Positions 17,096 through 25,328 of a stretch of DNA of 64,000 bases are shown here, piece after piece. The DNA is taken from the NCBI GenBank assembly GCA_023387335.1, contig JAEWIF010000019.1, positions 1 to 64,000 on the forward strand, in the 5' to 3' direction. Both the position numbers and the translations under genes were made by a program. This DNA comes from Pseudomonadota bacterium (lineage in GTDB: Bacteria > Pseudomonadota > Gammaproteobacteria > Burkholderiales > Burkholderiaceae_C). How positions within the stretch are numbered: the first letter of the stretch is position 1; the number at the start of each line of letters is the position of its first letter. Below the pieces are notes generated by a model. It was not told the origin of the DNA and made no database searches. It saw only the letters and a program-made list of their open reading frames with translations.

Positions 17096-18961
17096 ATGCA
17101 GAAGAAGACATCCTTGGCGGCGCTCACGCTGGGCGCCTTCGGCGTGGTCTATGGCGACATCGGCACGAGCGTGCTCTACGCCATCAAGGATGTCTTCGGC
17201 GCCGGCCACGTCCCGTTCACCCCCGAGAACGTCTTCGGTGTGCTGTCCATCTTCTTCTGGACGATCACCGTCATCGTGTCGCTGAAATACGTCTCGCTCG
17301 TGCTCCGCGCCGACAACAACGGTGAGGGCGGGTTGGTGGCGATACTCGCGCTGGCTTCGCAGGCGGTGAAGGACAGGCCGAAGCTGCGATCGGTACTGTT
17401 GCTCGTCGGCATCTTCGGCACGTGTCTCTTCTACGGCGATGGCGTGATCACTCCCGCGATCTCCGTGCTTTCCGCGGTGGAAGGCCTCGAGGTCGTCTCG
17501 CCGAGGTTCCAGGACTGGGTGATCCCGCTGACGATCGGAATCCTCTTCGTCCTCTTCGCCGTGCAAAAGCGCGGGACCGGCGGCATCGGTCGATTCTTCG
17601 GACCGATCACGTTGACATGGTTCCTGACGATCGCTGCGCTCGGTGTCTCGCACATCGCCCATCACCCGGAAATCCTCGCGGCGCTGAGCCCGCACCACGC
17701 GCTGCGCTTCATGCTGGCCCAGCCGGGAACCACGTTCGTCATCCTCGGCGCGGTCGTCCTGTGCGTCACCGGCGCGGAGGCGCTATACGCGGACCTCGGG
17801 CATTTCGGCAAGCAGCCGATACGCCTGGCCTGGTTCTCGGTCGTGATGCCCTCGCTGACCCTCAACTACTTCGGCCAGGGTGCACTGCTGCTGTCCCGTC
17901 CCGAGGCGGTGAAAAACCCGTTCTACATGATGGCGCCGGAATGGGCGCTCCTGCCCTTGGTGGGACTGGCCACCGCGGCGACGGTGATCGCCTCTCAAGC
18001 GCTGATCACCGGCGCATTCAGCGTCACCAAGCAAGTCATCCAGCTCGGTTACCTTCCCCGCCTCCAGATCCGGCACACCAGCGTCCGAAACACGGGGCAG
18101 ATCTACATCCCGGCGGTGAACTGGGGGCTTTTCGTCGCGATCGTGATGGCTGTAGTGCTCTTTCGTTCGTCAAGCAACCTGGCGGCCGCCTACGGCATCG
18201 CCGTGACGCTCGACATGCTGATCACGACCGTCCTCACCTTCTTCGTGATTCGTCATGCCTGGCACTATCCGCTTGCGCTGTCCGTCGCCGCCACCGGATT
18301 CTTCTTCGTCATCGACCTGGCATTCTTCAGCTCCAACCTGCTGAAGTTGTTCGCCGGCGGCTGGTTCCCGCTTGCGATCGGCGCGGCCATGTTCACGCTG
18401 ATGACGACCTGGAAGGGTGGTCGGGCCATCCTTCACGCCAAGTTGCGCGAGCAATCCCTGGAACTCGAACCCTTCTTGCGGAGCGTCTTCACGGCTCCCC
18501 CCACCCGGGTCGAGGGGACGGCGGTCTTCCTGTCCGCCGAAGAGGGAGTCGTCCCCAACGCGCTGCTGCACAACCTGAAGCACAACAAGGTGCTCCATGA
18601 GAAGAACGTCTTCGTCACGGTACGTTCCCACGAGGTGCCCTGGATCCAACTGGACAAGCGCGCCGAAGTGCGGTCGCTCGGCAACTCCTGCTGGCAGGTG
18701 GTGCTGCATTACGGTTTCAAGAACGACCCCAACGTCCCGAAGGACCTGGAGCGCCTTCGAAGCGCCGGATGCGACCTTGACGCAATGGCCACCAGCTACT
18801 TCCTCTCCAGGGAGGTTGTCGTGCCGACCATAGGGAGCGGCATGGCGTCCTGGCGCGAGAAGCTCTATGCACAGATGCACCACAACGCCAGCGCGGCGGC
18901 GGACTTCCTGTGCCTGCCCAACAACGCCGTGGTTGAGCTCGGCTCGAAGATCGAAATCTGA
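17096..18961 (+). CDS. kup: Kup potassium uptake protein
   Basis: A 621-residue K+/H+ symporter of the KUP/HAK/KT family, within the usual length. The N-terminus has LGAFGVVYGDIGTSVLYA and the second helix region has DNNGEGG, both conserved in the family. About twelve membrane helices follow to residue 450, and then a cytosolic C-terminal domain (about 455-621). The ATG at 17096 is set by homology; the binding site is weak (GGA). It follows the KdpE-like gene after 67 bases that contain a KdpE-like site, which suggests potassium- or osmo-dependent control by the adjacent two-component pair. Confidence 0.95.
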   Translation: MQKKTSLAALTLGAFGVVYGDIGTSVLYAIKDVFGAGHVPFTPENVFGVLSIFFWTITVIVSLKYVSLVLRADNNGEGGLVAILALASQAVKDRPKLRSVLLLVGIFGTCLFYGDGVITPAISVLSAVEGLEVVSPRFQDWVIPLTIGILFVLFAVQKRGTGGIGRFFGPITLTWFLTIAALGVSHIAHHPEILAALSPHHALRFMLAQPGTTFVILGAVVLCVTGAEALYADLGHFGKQPIRLAWFSVVMPSLTLNYFGQGALLLSRPEAVKNPFYMMAPEWALLPLVGLATAATVIASQALITGAFSVTKQVIQLGYLPRLQIRHTSVRNTGQIYIPAVNWGLFVAIVMAVVLFRSSSNLAAAYGIAVTLDMLITTVLTFFVIRHAWHYPLALSVAATGFFFVIDLAFFSSNLLKLFAGGWFPLAIGAAMFTLMTTWKGGRAILHAKLREQSLELEPFLRSVFTAPPTRVEGTAVFLSAEEGVVPNALLHNLKHNKVLHEKNVFVTVRSHEVPWIQLDKRAEVRSLGNSCWQVVLHYGFKNDPNVPKDLERLRSAGCDLDAMATSYFLSREVVVPTIGSGMASWREKLYAQMHHNASAAADFLCLPNNAVVELGSKIEI

Positions 18962-18972
18962 GCAGGATAGAG

Positions 18973-19494
18973 ATGGGCGTCAGGCCGGGCAGCATCGTCG
19001 AAGCGAGATGCGGGGGACCTCCGATGACCGTGCGATCGGTCGCGGGGAACTTCGCCCTTTGCTACTGGAATGACTCCCCGAAAGGGCGTCGAGTGGAGCG
19101 CTTCCGCGTGGAGTCACTGGTCGTCCTGCGTTACGGCCAGGAATGCGGTGCGGCCGAGTGCACGGCGTCCGAAAGTGCCCCGGCACGGAGCAGTGAGGCA
19201 GCACAGCTTTTCGAACGATCGCTCGGACCGGTTCATGGCTACTACGTCGTCGCCTATGCCTGTCCCGTGGGAGAACTCGGCGAGCAATTCATCGGGTACT
19301 TCAAGGTGTCTGATCGACCCACGGACAGTTGGCTGGATGAGACCGGCTGCGTGTGCAGGGGTGTCTGCGGGATTGTTCACGACCGCGCATGCGATGCCGT
19401 GCGGATCGCGCTCGGGTGTGGACGGCGGCAGGCTGCACGGCTTGCACACGGATTAGCGTTGCCGACCGAGGCATGCGTTCAGTGCAACGGCTAG
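18973..19494 (+). CDS. hypothetical protein with DUF2158-like N-terminus
   Basis: A 173-residue protein starting 11 bases after kup. The first 50 residues (PGSIVEARCGGPPMTVRSV, then CYWND and RVESLVVL) resemble the small YodC/DUF2158 family, which has a beta-barrel fold of unknown function. The rest, with about ten Cys residues including CVCRGVC and a final CVQC, is not recognised. Cys clustering could mean metal binding. Its position suggests co-transcription with kup. Confidence 0.6.
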   Translation: MGVRPGSIVEARCGGPPMTVRSVAGNFALCYWNDSPKGRRVERFRVESLVVLRYGQECGAAECTASESAPARSSEAAQLFERSLGPVHGYYVVAYACPVGELGEQFIGYFKVSDRPTDSWLDETGCVCRGVCGIVHDRACDAVRIALGCGRRQAARLAHGLALPTEACVQCNG

Positions 19495-19713
19495 GGCAAG
19501 CGATCACAACCGCTGGACACGGAGGGAGATACTGACGGCCGCTCCTGGCCGGACGCAGCCATCGCACTGCGAAAAGGCGAGGCCTCGATCCCGAGCCGAT
19601 AGCCACGAGGCCCGCCCATCACACCAGGCGCTCATCTCCAAGAGCGAACGCTCGGCGCCCCCTGGTGAGCCCGTGCCCGCAATAATCAGACCTGCTACGG
19701 GTTGCGCGCTCTG

Positions 19714-21294
19714 ATGTCCTTCACCCACTCACTCTGGTCACCGCTTCGCCTGCCCGCCTTCCGGGGCTTGTGGACGGGCAGCGCGATCTACTTCACCGGC
19801 AACGCCATGCAGTCGATGGCGGCGTCCTGGCTGATGGTGGAACTCACGGGCTCATCGTTCCTGGCGGCGCTGGTGCAGACGGCCGTCTTCTTCCCGATGT
19901 TCCTGCTGGCGTTGCCCGCCGGCGTGCTTGCGGACACGACGGATCGCCGTGAGCTGATCATCAGGGCGCTCACGGTTCAGGTCGGCGTCATCGCCCTGCT
20001 GGCGTTGCTCGCGCTGGCCGGCTTGGCGGGCCCGGCAAGCCTGCTGTTCTTCACCTTCGCGGCGGGCTGCTGCACGGCCTTGCTGTCGCCGGCGTGGAAC
20101 ACCAGCGTCGCCGACACCGTGCCGCGCGAGGACATGCCGCAGGCCATCACCGCGATGTCCATCGCCTGGAACAGCGCCCGCGCGCTCGGCCCCTCGATCG
20201 CGGGCTTCGTGTTCGCCGCGGCCGGCGCCGGCTGGGTGTTCGTCCTCGCCGGGGTGAGCGCGCTGGTGATGATGCAGGTGGTGCGCCGCTGGCCGCCGGC
20301 GCCGCATGCCAAGTCGCCCCTGCCCGCCGAACGCCTCTGGAGCGGCACGCTCGCCGGACTGCGCTACGCGCGCCACTCGCCGCTGATCCTGGCGCAATTG
20401 CTGCGCACCGTGGCGTACAGCGGCGCGGGCTCCGCCCTGTGGGCGCTGCTGCCCGCGATCGCGGCCCAGCAACTCCAGCTCGGCGCCACCGGCTTCGGTT
20501 TCCTGATGGGCTGCCTCGGCACGGGCGCCGTGTGCGCCGGCCTGGTGCTGGGCACGCTGCGGGCCCGGCTGGGACTGGAGCGGCTGGTGGCGGCGGGCAG
20601 CATCGTCTTCGCGGCCACCATGCTGATCGCGGCCTTCGTGCGGATCCCGGTCGTGGTCTTCGTCTCGCTGGCGCTGGGCGGCGCGGGCTGGATGGCCGTG
20701 ATGGCCACGTTCAACACGGCCACGCAATCGAGCGCGCCGCCCTGGGTGCGCTCCCGGGCCGTCGCCCTCCACACGCTGAGCGCCCTCGGCTCGTTCGCCG
20801 TCGGTTCGGCGTTCTGGGGCGCGGTGTCGGGCATCGCCGGCCTCTCGGCGGCGCTCGTCGCGGCCAGCCTGGCCATGGTGGCCGGCATCTTCCTGGCGCG
20901 CCCTTTCCCCCTTCGCATGGGCGATGCCCAGCAGGTCACGCCGGTCGCCCTGTGGGACGACGTCTTCATCAAGGAGCAGCCGCTGCCGGATGACGGCCCG
21001 GTGTCGGTCGAAGTGGCCTACCGCATCCGTCCGGGCGAATCCGAGGAGTTCCTGCAGGCCGTCAGCCAGTTGCGCTCGTCGCGCCGGCGCGATGGCGCGA
21101 CGCTCTGGCGCGTCTACCGGGACCTTGCCGATCCGTCGCGGTACGTCGAGCGCTTCATCGTCGCCTCGTGGGCCGACTACCTGCACCAGCGCGCGCGTGC
21201 GACGCTCGCGGACCAGGAGCTGGAGCGCCGGGTCCGCGAGTTCCTGCTCGATGGGCAGTCCGTGACCACCCAGCACTACATCGCGGAGCGCTGA
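19714..21294 (+). CDS. MFS transporter (EntS-like, MFS_3 type)
   Basis: A 526-residue protein with twelve predicted membrane helices over about residues 15-405, including the GVLADTTDRREL loop between helices 2 and 3. A soluble C-terminal domain of about 110 residues follows, as in members of the 'transmembrane secretion effector' MFS family related to EntS. The probable role is export of a small molecule; the substrate is unknown. ATG 19714 is chosen over an in-frame TTG at 19702. The gene end overlaps the convergent ABC ATPase gene by 19 bases. Confidence 0.85.
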   Translation: MSFTHSLWSPLRLPAFRGLWTGSAIYFTGNAMQSMAASWLMVELTGSSFLAALVQTAVFFPMFLLALPAGVLADTTDRRELIIRALTVQVGVIALLALLALAGLAGPASLLFFTFAAGCCTALLSPAWNTSVADTVPREDMPQAITAMSIAWNSARALGPSIAGFVFAAAGAGWVFVLAGVSALVMMQVVRRWPPAPHAKSPLPAERLWSGTLAGLRYARHSPLILAQLLRTVAYSGAGSALWALLPAIAAQQLQLGATGFGFLMGCLGTGAVCAGLVLGTLRARLGLERLVAAGSIVFAATMLIAAFVRIPVVVFVSLALGGAGWMAVMATFNTATQSSAPPWVRSRAVALHTLSALGSFAVGSAFWGAVSGIAGLSAALVAASLAMVAGIFLARPFPLRMGDAQQVTPVALWDDVFIKEQPLPDDGPVSVEVAYRIRPGESEEFLQAVSQLRSSRRRDGATLWRVYRDLADPSRYVERFIVASWADYLHQRARATLADQELERRVREFLLDGQSVTTQHYIAER

Positions 21295-21854
21295 CCAGCG
21301 CCGCCGCTGCTGCTTCGATCCTCGCCACGGGCAGGGAGCACGATTTGCCGTCGCCAGCGCAGCCGAGGATCCGCCTCGTGGTCGGCCACCACCCACGTGC
21401 GGCTGGCGTGGTCCGCGGCCTCCGCAAGGAAGTCCCGCAAAACGCTGATGGAGGCTGCATCCAGGGCGGCGAAGGGCTGGTCCAGGCAGGTGACCGTTGC
21501 TCCGCTCGCCAGCAAGGCCACGAGAGCCACCTTGCGACGGCTGCCGGTGGACAGCATCAGCAGCTTCTTGCCCAGGTGGGGCTCGAGCCGAAGCGCCTGT
21601 GCGAGATCGTCCTGCAGCGCCGGGTCCCACCGAGGACAGCGCTGTCGCAGCGCGTTCCAGACCTGATGAGGCGTCAATTCGTCCTGTCCGGGCAGCGAGA
21701 GGTCGAGCCACAGGCCATCCGGCCGCTGCGCTTGCCCGAGCTGCGCGACCGGATCTCCCGCCAGCCACCGCAGGAGGCTGGTCTTTCCGGCGCCCTCCTC
21801 GCCTGTCACGGCGACGAGTCCCGGCCCGATGGGGAGCAGGTCGGCGAGGCTCAT
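21276..21854 (-). CDS. single-domain ABC-type ATPase
   Basis: A 192-residue ATPase with Walker A (GEEGAGKTSLL), an ABC signature-like segment (LSTGSRRKVAL) and Walker B/D-loop (VTCLDQPFAALD). It is short for a transporter ATPase and has no permease nearby. The start overlaps the stop of the exonuclease gene (ATGA), so the two are coupled. It could be a soluble ABC protein working with the nuclease, or the orphan ATPase of a small exporter. Confidence 0.75.
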   Translation of the reverse strand: MSLADLLPIGPGLVAVTGEEGAGKTSLLRWLAGDPVAQLGQAQRPDGLWLDLSLPGQDELTPHQVWNALRQRCPRWDPALQDDLAQALRLEPHLGKKLLMLSTGSRRKVALVALLASGATVTCLDQPFAALDAASISVLRDFLAEAADHASRTWVVADHEADPRLRWRRQIVLPARGEDRSSSGGAGQRSAM

Positions 21855-22480
21855 GGCTCGCGCAGCGACTGGAAGTGGCCCTGGATCGCCTTGGGCAAGG
21901 CCTTCCGCGAGGAGCGCTGCAGCTTCAGCAGCAGGTCGTGCGAAACGTCCTCCACCTCGTAGCGCTCGCGAATGTCGCACTGGATGCGCGAGAGCAGTCC
22001 GGCCGCCACCTCGGCGTCCGCCATCGCGCGGTGGGCGCGTCCGGCCGGGGCGATCGAGTGGAATGCCGCCAACGACCCGAGGCGGTAGCTTCCGGCCTGC
22101 GGATAGAGGCGGCGGGAGAGCAGCAGGGTGCAGGCCATCGCCGGATCGGCGCGCGAAGGACCGCCCAGCCTCGCCAGTTCCGCCGCCCAGAAGCGCTGGT
22201 CGAACGAAGCGTTGTGTGCGACCAGCGGCATGCCGCCGACGAAACGCGCGGCCTCGGACATGACGTCGGCTGCTGGAGGAGCCGCGCGGATCATCTCGTT
22301 GCTGATGCCGGTGTAGGCCTCGATGAAAGGGGAAAGCCGGACGCCGGCGTTCATCAGCGACTGGAAGCGACCGACGACCTTCGTTCCTTCCAGCACCACT
22401 ATCGCGATCTCGGTCGCGCGATCACCTTGGGCGGGGGACAGGCCGGTCGTCTCGAAGTCGATGACTGCAATGGGTTTCAA
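21851..22480 (-). CDS. DEDDh 3'-5' exonuclease (DnaQ-like)
   Basis: A 209-residue exonuclease of the DNA polymerase III epsilon family. Exo I is IDFETTGL near the N-terminus, Exo II is VAHNASFDQRFW, and Exo III is HRAMADAEVA, giving the DEDDh catalytic set. It lacks an epsilon-type polymerase-binding tail, so it is more likely an accessory proofreading or repair nuclease. No ATG precedes the conserved start; TTG at 22480 with AAGG upstream is the best choice. It is the first gene of a two-gene unit with the ABC ATPase. Confidence 0.82.
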   Translation of the reverse strand: MKPIAVIDFETTGLSPAQGDRATEIAIVVLEGTKVVGRFQSLMNAGVRLSPFIEAYTGISNEMIRAAPPAADVMSEAARFVGGMPLVAHNASFDQRFWAAELARLGGPSRADPAMACTLLLSRRLYPQAGSYRLGSLAAFHSIAPAGRAHRAMADAEVAAGLLSRIQCDIRERYEVEDVSHDLLLKLQRSSRKALPKAIQGHFQSLREP

Positions 22481-22568
22481 CGCGTGCCTTGCCTGACGGA
22501 ATGGCTGAGTATGCCAACAGCAGGTCACGGGCAAGGGCGCCAACGCGCGACGCGCGCACAATCCGGCG

Positions 22569-23099
22569 ATGCCTTACCTCGTCACACCGCTGCGCCGCCG
22601 CCTGGTGATGGTGGTCCTTCTGGCCTTGGCGTGCGCGGGCGCCGTGATCCGCCACCAGGCGCCCGACCCCTCCACTCTGCGGGACGTCGGCACGCTGCTG
22701 CTCGTGCTGTGGCTGCCCGCCGTCGGCAACCTCGTGGCTTACCTGATTCGCCAGATCCCGGCGAGAAGGCCGCGGCCCACGGCGTTCGCTCCCGGGGCGC
22801 ACTTCTCCGCTCACCTGCAAACGCGCATCGACAGCGTGTCGGCGCCCGGTGACTGGCTGGCTGCGCTCGACCCGTCGGAGCAGCGCTGCACGGTCCTGGT
22901 CGGTCAGAGTGCCTTCACCGTGCGATCGGCGGCACCGCTGGCGCAGTGGCTCCCCGATGCGCCGCAGACACTGGCGCTGGAGTGCCTGGTTCCTTCCGTA
23001 GCGTTGAGCGAGCTGGTTCCCGGCACGGCGTTCCACCTGCTGGTCGGGACGACCCCGGTCGCGCAGGGCCGTGTCATGGAGCAGGTCGGCTGTCGATGA
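22569..23099 (+). CDS. hypothetical membrane protein
   Basis: A 176-residue protein with two hydrophobic helices (about 11-28 and 39-60) followed by a soluble domain of about 110 residues. The soluble part is rich in Ala, Leu and Val and has no recognised motif. It is divergent from the exonuclease and convergent with the MarR-type gene. I do not recognise the family. Confidence 0.65.
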   Translation: MPYLVTPLRRRLVMVVLLALACAGAVIRHQAPDPSTLRDVGTLLLVLWLPAVGNLVAYLIRQIPARRPRPTAFAPGAHFSAHLQTRIDSVSAPGDWLAALDPSEQRCTVLVGQSAFTVRSAAPLAQWLPDAPQTLALECLVPSVALSELVPGTAFHLLVGTTPVAQGRVMEQVGCR

Positions 23100-23114
23100 G
23101 GGAAGGCGGCCCGC

Positions 23115-23705
23115 TCAGGCGGAGCTGTCCATGCTCTCGTGCGCTTCCACGATCTGCGTGACCAGCTTCATGAAGCCGTCACGGTCGGCTCCCGACAACG
23201 GCTCGATGAGGCGGTCCTGCGATCGCTGCATGCCCTCCTGCAGCGACTGCATCAGCTTGAGCCCCTGTTTGGTGATCACCGACAGCCGCGAGCGGCGATC
23301 GTCGGGGTTGACGCGGCGCTCGATCAGTTCCTTCTCCTCGAGGCGCTTGAGCACTTCGGCGGTCGTGGTGCGGTCGAGCGCGAGCTCGCGGCCGATGGCT
23401 TTCTGGTCCAGCCAGGGGTTCATCGAAAGCGCGGTGAGAACGCCGAACTGCACGGGCGTGATGTTCTTGGTCTTGCATTCCTCGAAGAAGAGCGCATCGC
23501 CGATCTGGTGCAGCCGCCGCACCAGGAATCCCGGGCGCCGCCACATCACCTGCCGCAGCGGGTTGAAGGCCGCGGCCGGGCTGGATCTGCCGGCCGCCGG
23601 CGCCTGCTTTTTCTCTTGCGCCGGAGCGCGCCTCGAGGCCATCTCGGTCACCGTCCCTTTGTTCTTCGAAGGAGTGTATCGGGCCATCTTCTGCAGCGAA
23701 GCCAT
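23115..23705 (-). CDS. MarR-family regulator of the pyridine-carboxylate locus (PicR/NicR-like)
   Basis: A 196-residue regulator with a basic, disordered N-terminus (to about 45) and a winged-helix MarR domain: LDQKAIGRELALDRTTTAEV for the recognition region and RVNPDDRRSR for the wing. It is the last gene of the leftward arm, 11 bases after the deformylase gene. In the nicotinate pathway of Pseudomonas putida NicR is a MarR-type repressor that responds to the hydroxylated pyridine acid. By position and family this protein likely does the same, with 6-hydroxypicolinate or a similar intermediate as inducer. In-frame Met codons at 7 and 22 are alternative starts. Confidence 0.8.
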   Translation of the reverse strand: MASLQKMARYTPSKNKGTVTEMASRRAPAQEKKQAPAAGRSSPAAAFNPLRQVMWRRPGFLVRRLHQIGDALFFEECKTKNITPVQFGVLTALSMNPWLDQKAIGRELALDRTTTAEVLKRLEEKELIERRVNPDDRRSRLSVITKQGLKLMQSLQEGMQRSQDRLIEPLSGADRDGFMKLVTQIVEAHESMDSSA

Positions 23706-23716
23706 CGATGGAATCC

Positions 23717-24541
23717 TCAAGCCTTCCCGGCCACGGGGCCGAGGTCCACGCCCAGGTGGTCGCCGAGCAGGCGGTGGAAACCTTCCTCGTCGTCCCACGG
23801 AATCATGTGGCCCGCGTTGTCGGCCGTGCACTGCACCAGCCCCGGCGCCAGGCGCGCGATCTCCTGCGCGTCTTCCGGCAGGATGACGCCCCCGCGGCCG
23901 GCGCGCATCAGCAGGCCGGGCGTGCGCAGCTTGGGCAGGTCGGCGTGGATGTCGTCCTCGTGGAAGCCTCGGTAGGCCTGCACGATCGCGTCCTCGTCGC
24001 AGGTGTGCAGCCATTCGGCGCGCAGCTGCAGCTGCTCGTCGGTCCAGGTCGGCGAGAACGCGCGCAGCGCCTCGCCCGTCATGCCCTTCACCGCGAGTCG
24101 GATGGAATCGACGTACCAGGACAGCGGCGCGGGGTAGGCACGGCGGCCGGGGCCGGTGACCGGGGGATCGACCAGCAGCAGCCGGCCCATGCGGCCCGCG
24201 TCGCGCGACGCGGCGCGGATGGCGACCCGGGCGCCCATCGAGTGGCCCAGCACGACGGCCTCGGTCCAGTCCAGCACCTGGAGCAGCGCGAGCACGTCGG
24301 CGGCCATGGCGTCCAGGCTCGCGTCCATGCCGGGCGCCGTGTAAGACAGGCCGCGACCGCGGAAGTCGAGCACGTGCACGTCGAAGTGGCGCGCCAGCCG
24401 CTCGGCCACGAAGCCCCAGGTGATGGCGGGGCTCGTGATGCCGGGCAGCAGCAGCAGGCGCGGTCCCTGGCCGCCGTACCGCAGCAGGTGCAGGCGAACG
24501 CCGTTGGCGTTCACGTTGTAGCCGTGGACGAAGGCGCTCAT
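23717..24541 (-). CDS. nicD: N-formylmaleamate deformylase (NicD/PicE)
   Basis: A 274-residue alpha/beta hydrolase that should cleave N-formylmaleamate to maleamate and formate. The nucleophile elbow is GHSMG (Ser101); Asp125 (LLVDPP) and His245 (NAGHM) complete the triad. These are the same three positions reported, as I recall, for P. putida NicD. The oxyanion segment LLPGITSPAITW is also typical. The start overlaps the maleate isomerase stop by ATGA. Context with NicE-, NicF- and NicX-type enzymes makes the assignment firm. Confidence 0.92.
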   Translation of the reverse strand: MSAFVHGYNVNANGVRLHLLRYGGQGPRLLLLPGITSPAITWGFVAERLARHFDVHVLDFRGRGLSYTAPGMDASLDAMAADVLALLQVLDWTEAVVLGHSMGARVAIRAASRDAGRMGRLLLVDPPVTGPGRRAYPAPLSWYVDSIRLAVKGMTGEALRAFSPTWTDEQLQLRAEWLHTCDEDAIVQAYRGFHEDDIHADLPKLRTPGLLMRAGRGGVILPEDAQEIARLAPGLVQCTADNAGHMIPWDDEEGFHRLLGDHLGVDLGPVAGKA

Positions 24542-25308
24542 CGGGCTTGCGCGCCGTTGCGGTACTTGCCGGACAGCAGAGCGCCGGCGTTCGGGACCAC
24601 CGCGTCGAGCTCCAGCGTGCGCAGCATGCTGTGCACCGTGCACACGGCGGCCGAGACCACCGGCAGGCCGAGGCGGTCCTCGACCGGCTGGATCGACGGC
24701 AGCGAAGGCATCTGCACGCAGGCGGACAGCACCACGGCGTCGCAGTTGGCGGTGTTCAGGCGCCTGGAGATCTCGATCGGCGCGCGCGGGTCGCAGGCGC
24801 CGACCTGCAGGTTGTCGGGGATCTCCAGCGAGACGGCGTCGAGCACCTCGAAGCCCTCGTGCTCGATGTAGTCCACGACCAGCTCGGTCAGCGGCTTCAT
24901 GTAGGGCGTGAGCACCGCGATCTTCTTCGCGCCGATCGTCTGCAGGCCCTGGATCAGCGCGCCGGCGCTGGTGACCACCGGTGCCGGGTTGCCGTTCTCC
25001 ACCGTCAGCTTGTGCAGGTTGTCCTGCGAGACGCGGTGGTAGCCGCGGCCCATGCTCATGATGGCCACGAGGCAGGCGTAGCCGAGGATGTCCACGCGGG
25101 CGTCCGACAGCTCCAGCGCGCAGCGCCCGGAGTCGGCGTCCATCTTCGCGAGTTCCTCCTTCGTCACCTTCTTCATGCGCATGCGCGACGAGTGGAAGGT
25201 GAAGCGCTCGGGCGCGATGCCCTCGCGCGCGCGCAGCATCGCCGGAATCTCCGTCTCCATCGTGGTGTTGGAGCTGGGCACGATCTGGCCTACCCTGATG
25301 TTCCTCAT
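24538..25308 (-). CDS. nicE: maleate cis-trans isomerase (NicE/MaiA)
   Basis: A 256-residue Asp/Glu racemase-superfamily enzyme that turns maleate into fumarate. The two catalytic cysteines are in GYACLVAIMS (Cys79) and LSACVQMPS (Cys197), and the N-terminal VGQIVPSSNTTMETE is characteristic of maleate isomerases. AGGAG lies about eight bases before ATG 25308. It delivers the carbon of the ring to the TCA cycle. The gene sits between the TRAP genes and the deformylase in the leftward arm. Confidence 0.93.
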   Translation of the reverse strand: MRNIRVGQIVPSSNTTMETEIPAMLRAREGIAPERFTFHSSRMRMKKVTKEELAKMDADSGRCALELSDARVDILGYACLVAIMSMGRGYHRVSQDNLHKLTVENGNPAPVVTSAGALIQGLQTIGAKKIAVLTPYMKPLTELVVDYIEHEGFEVLDAVSLEIPDNLQVGACDPRAPIEISRRLNTANCDAVVLSACVQMPSLPSIQPVEDRLGLPVVSAAVCTVHSMLRTLELDAVVPNAGALLSGKYRNGAQAR

Positions 25309-25328
25309 GTGCGTATCTCCTGTCGGTT

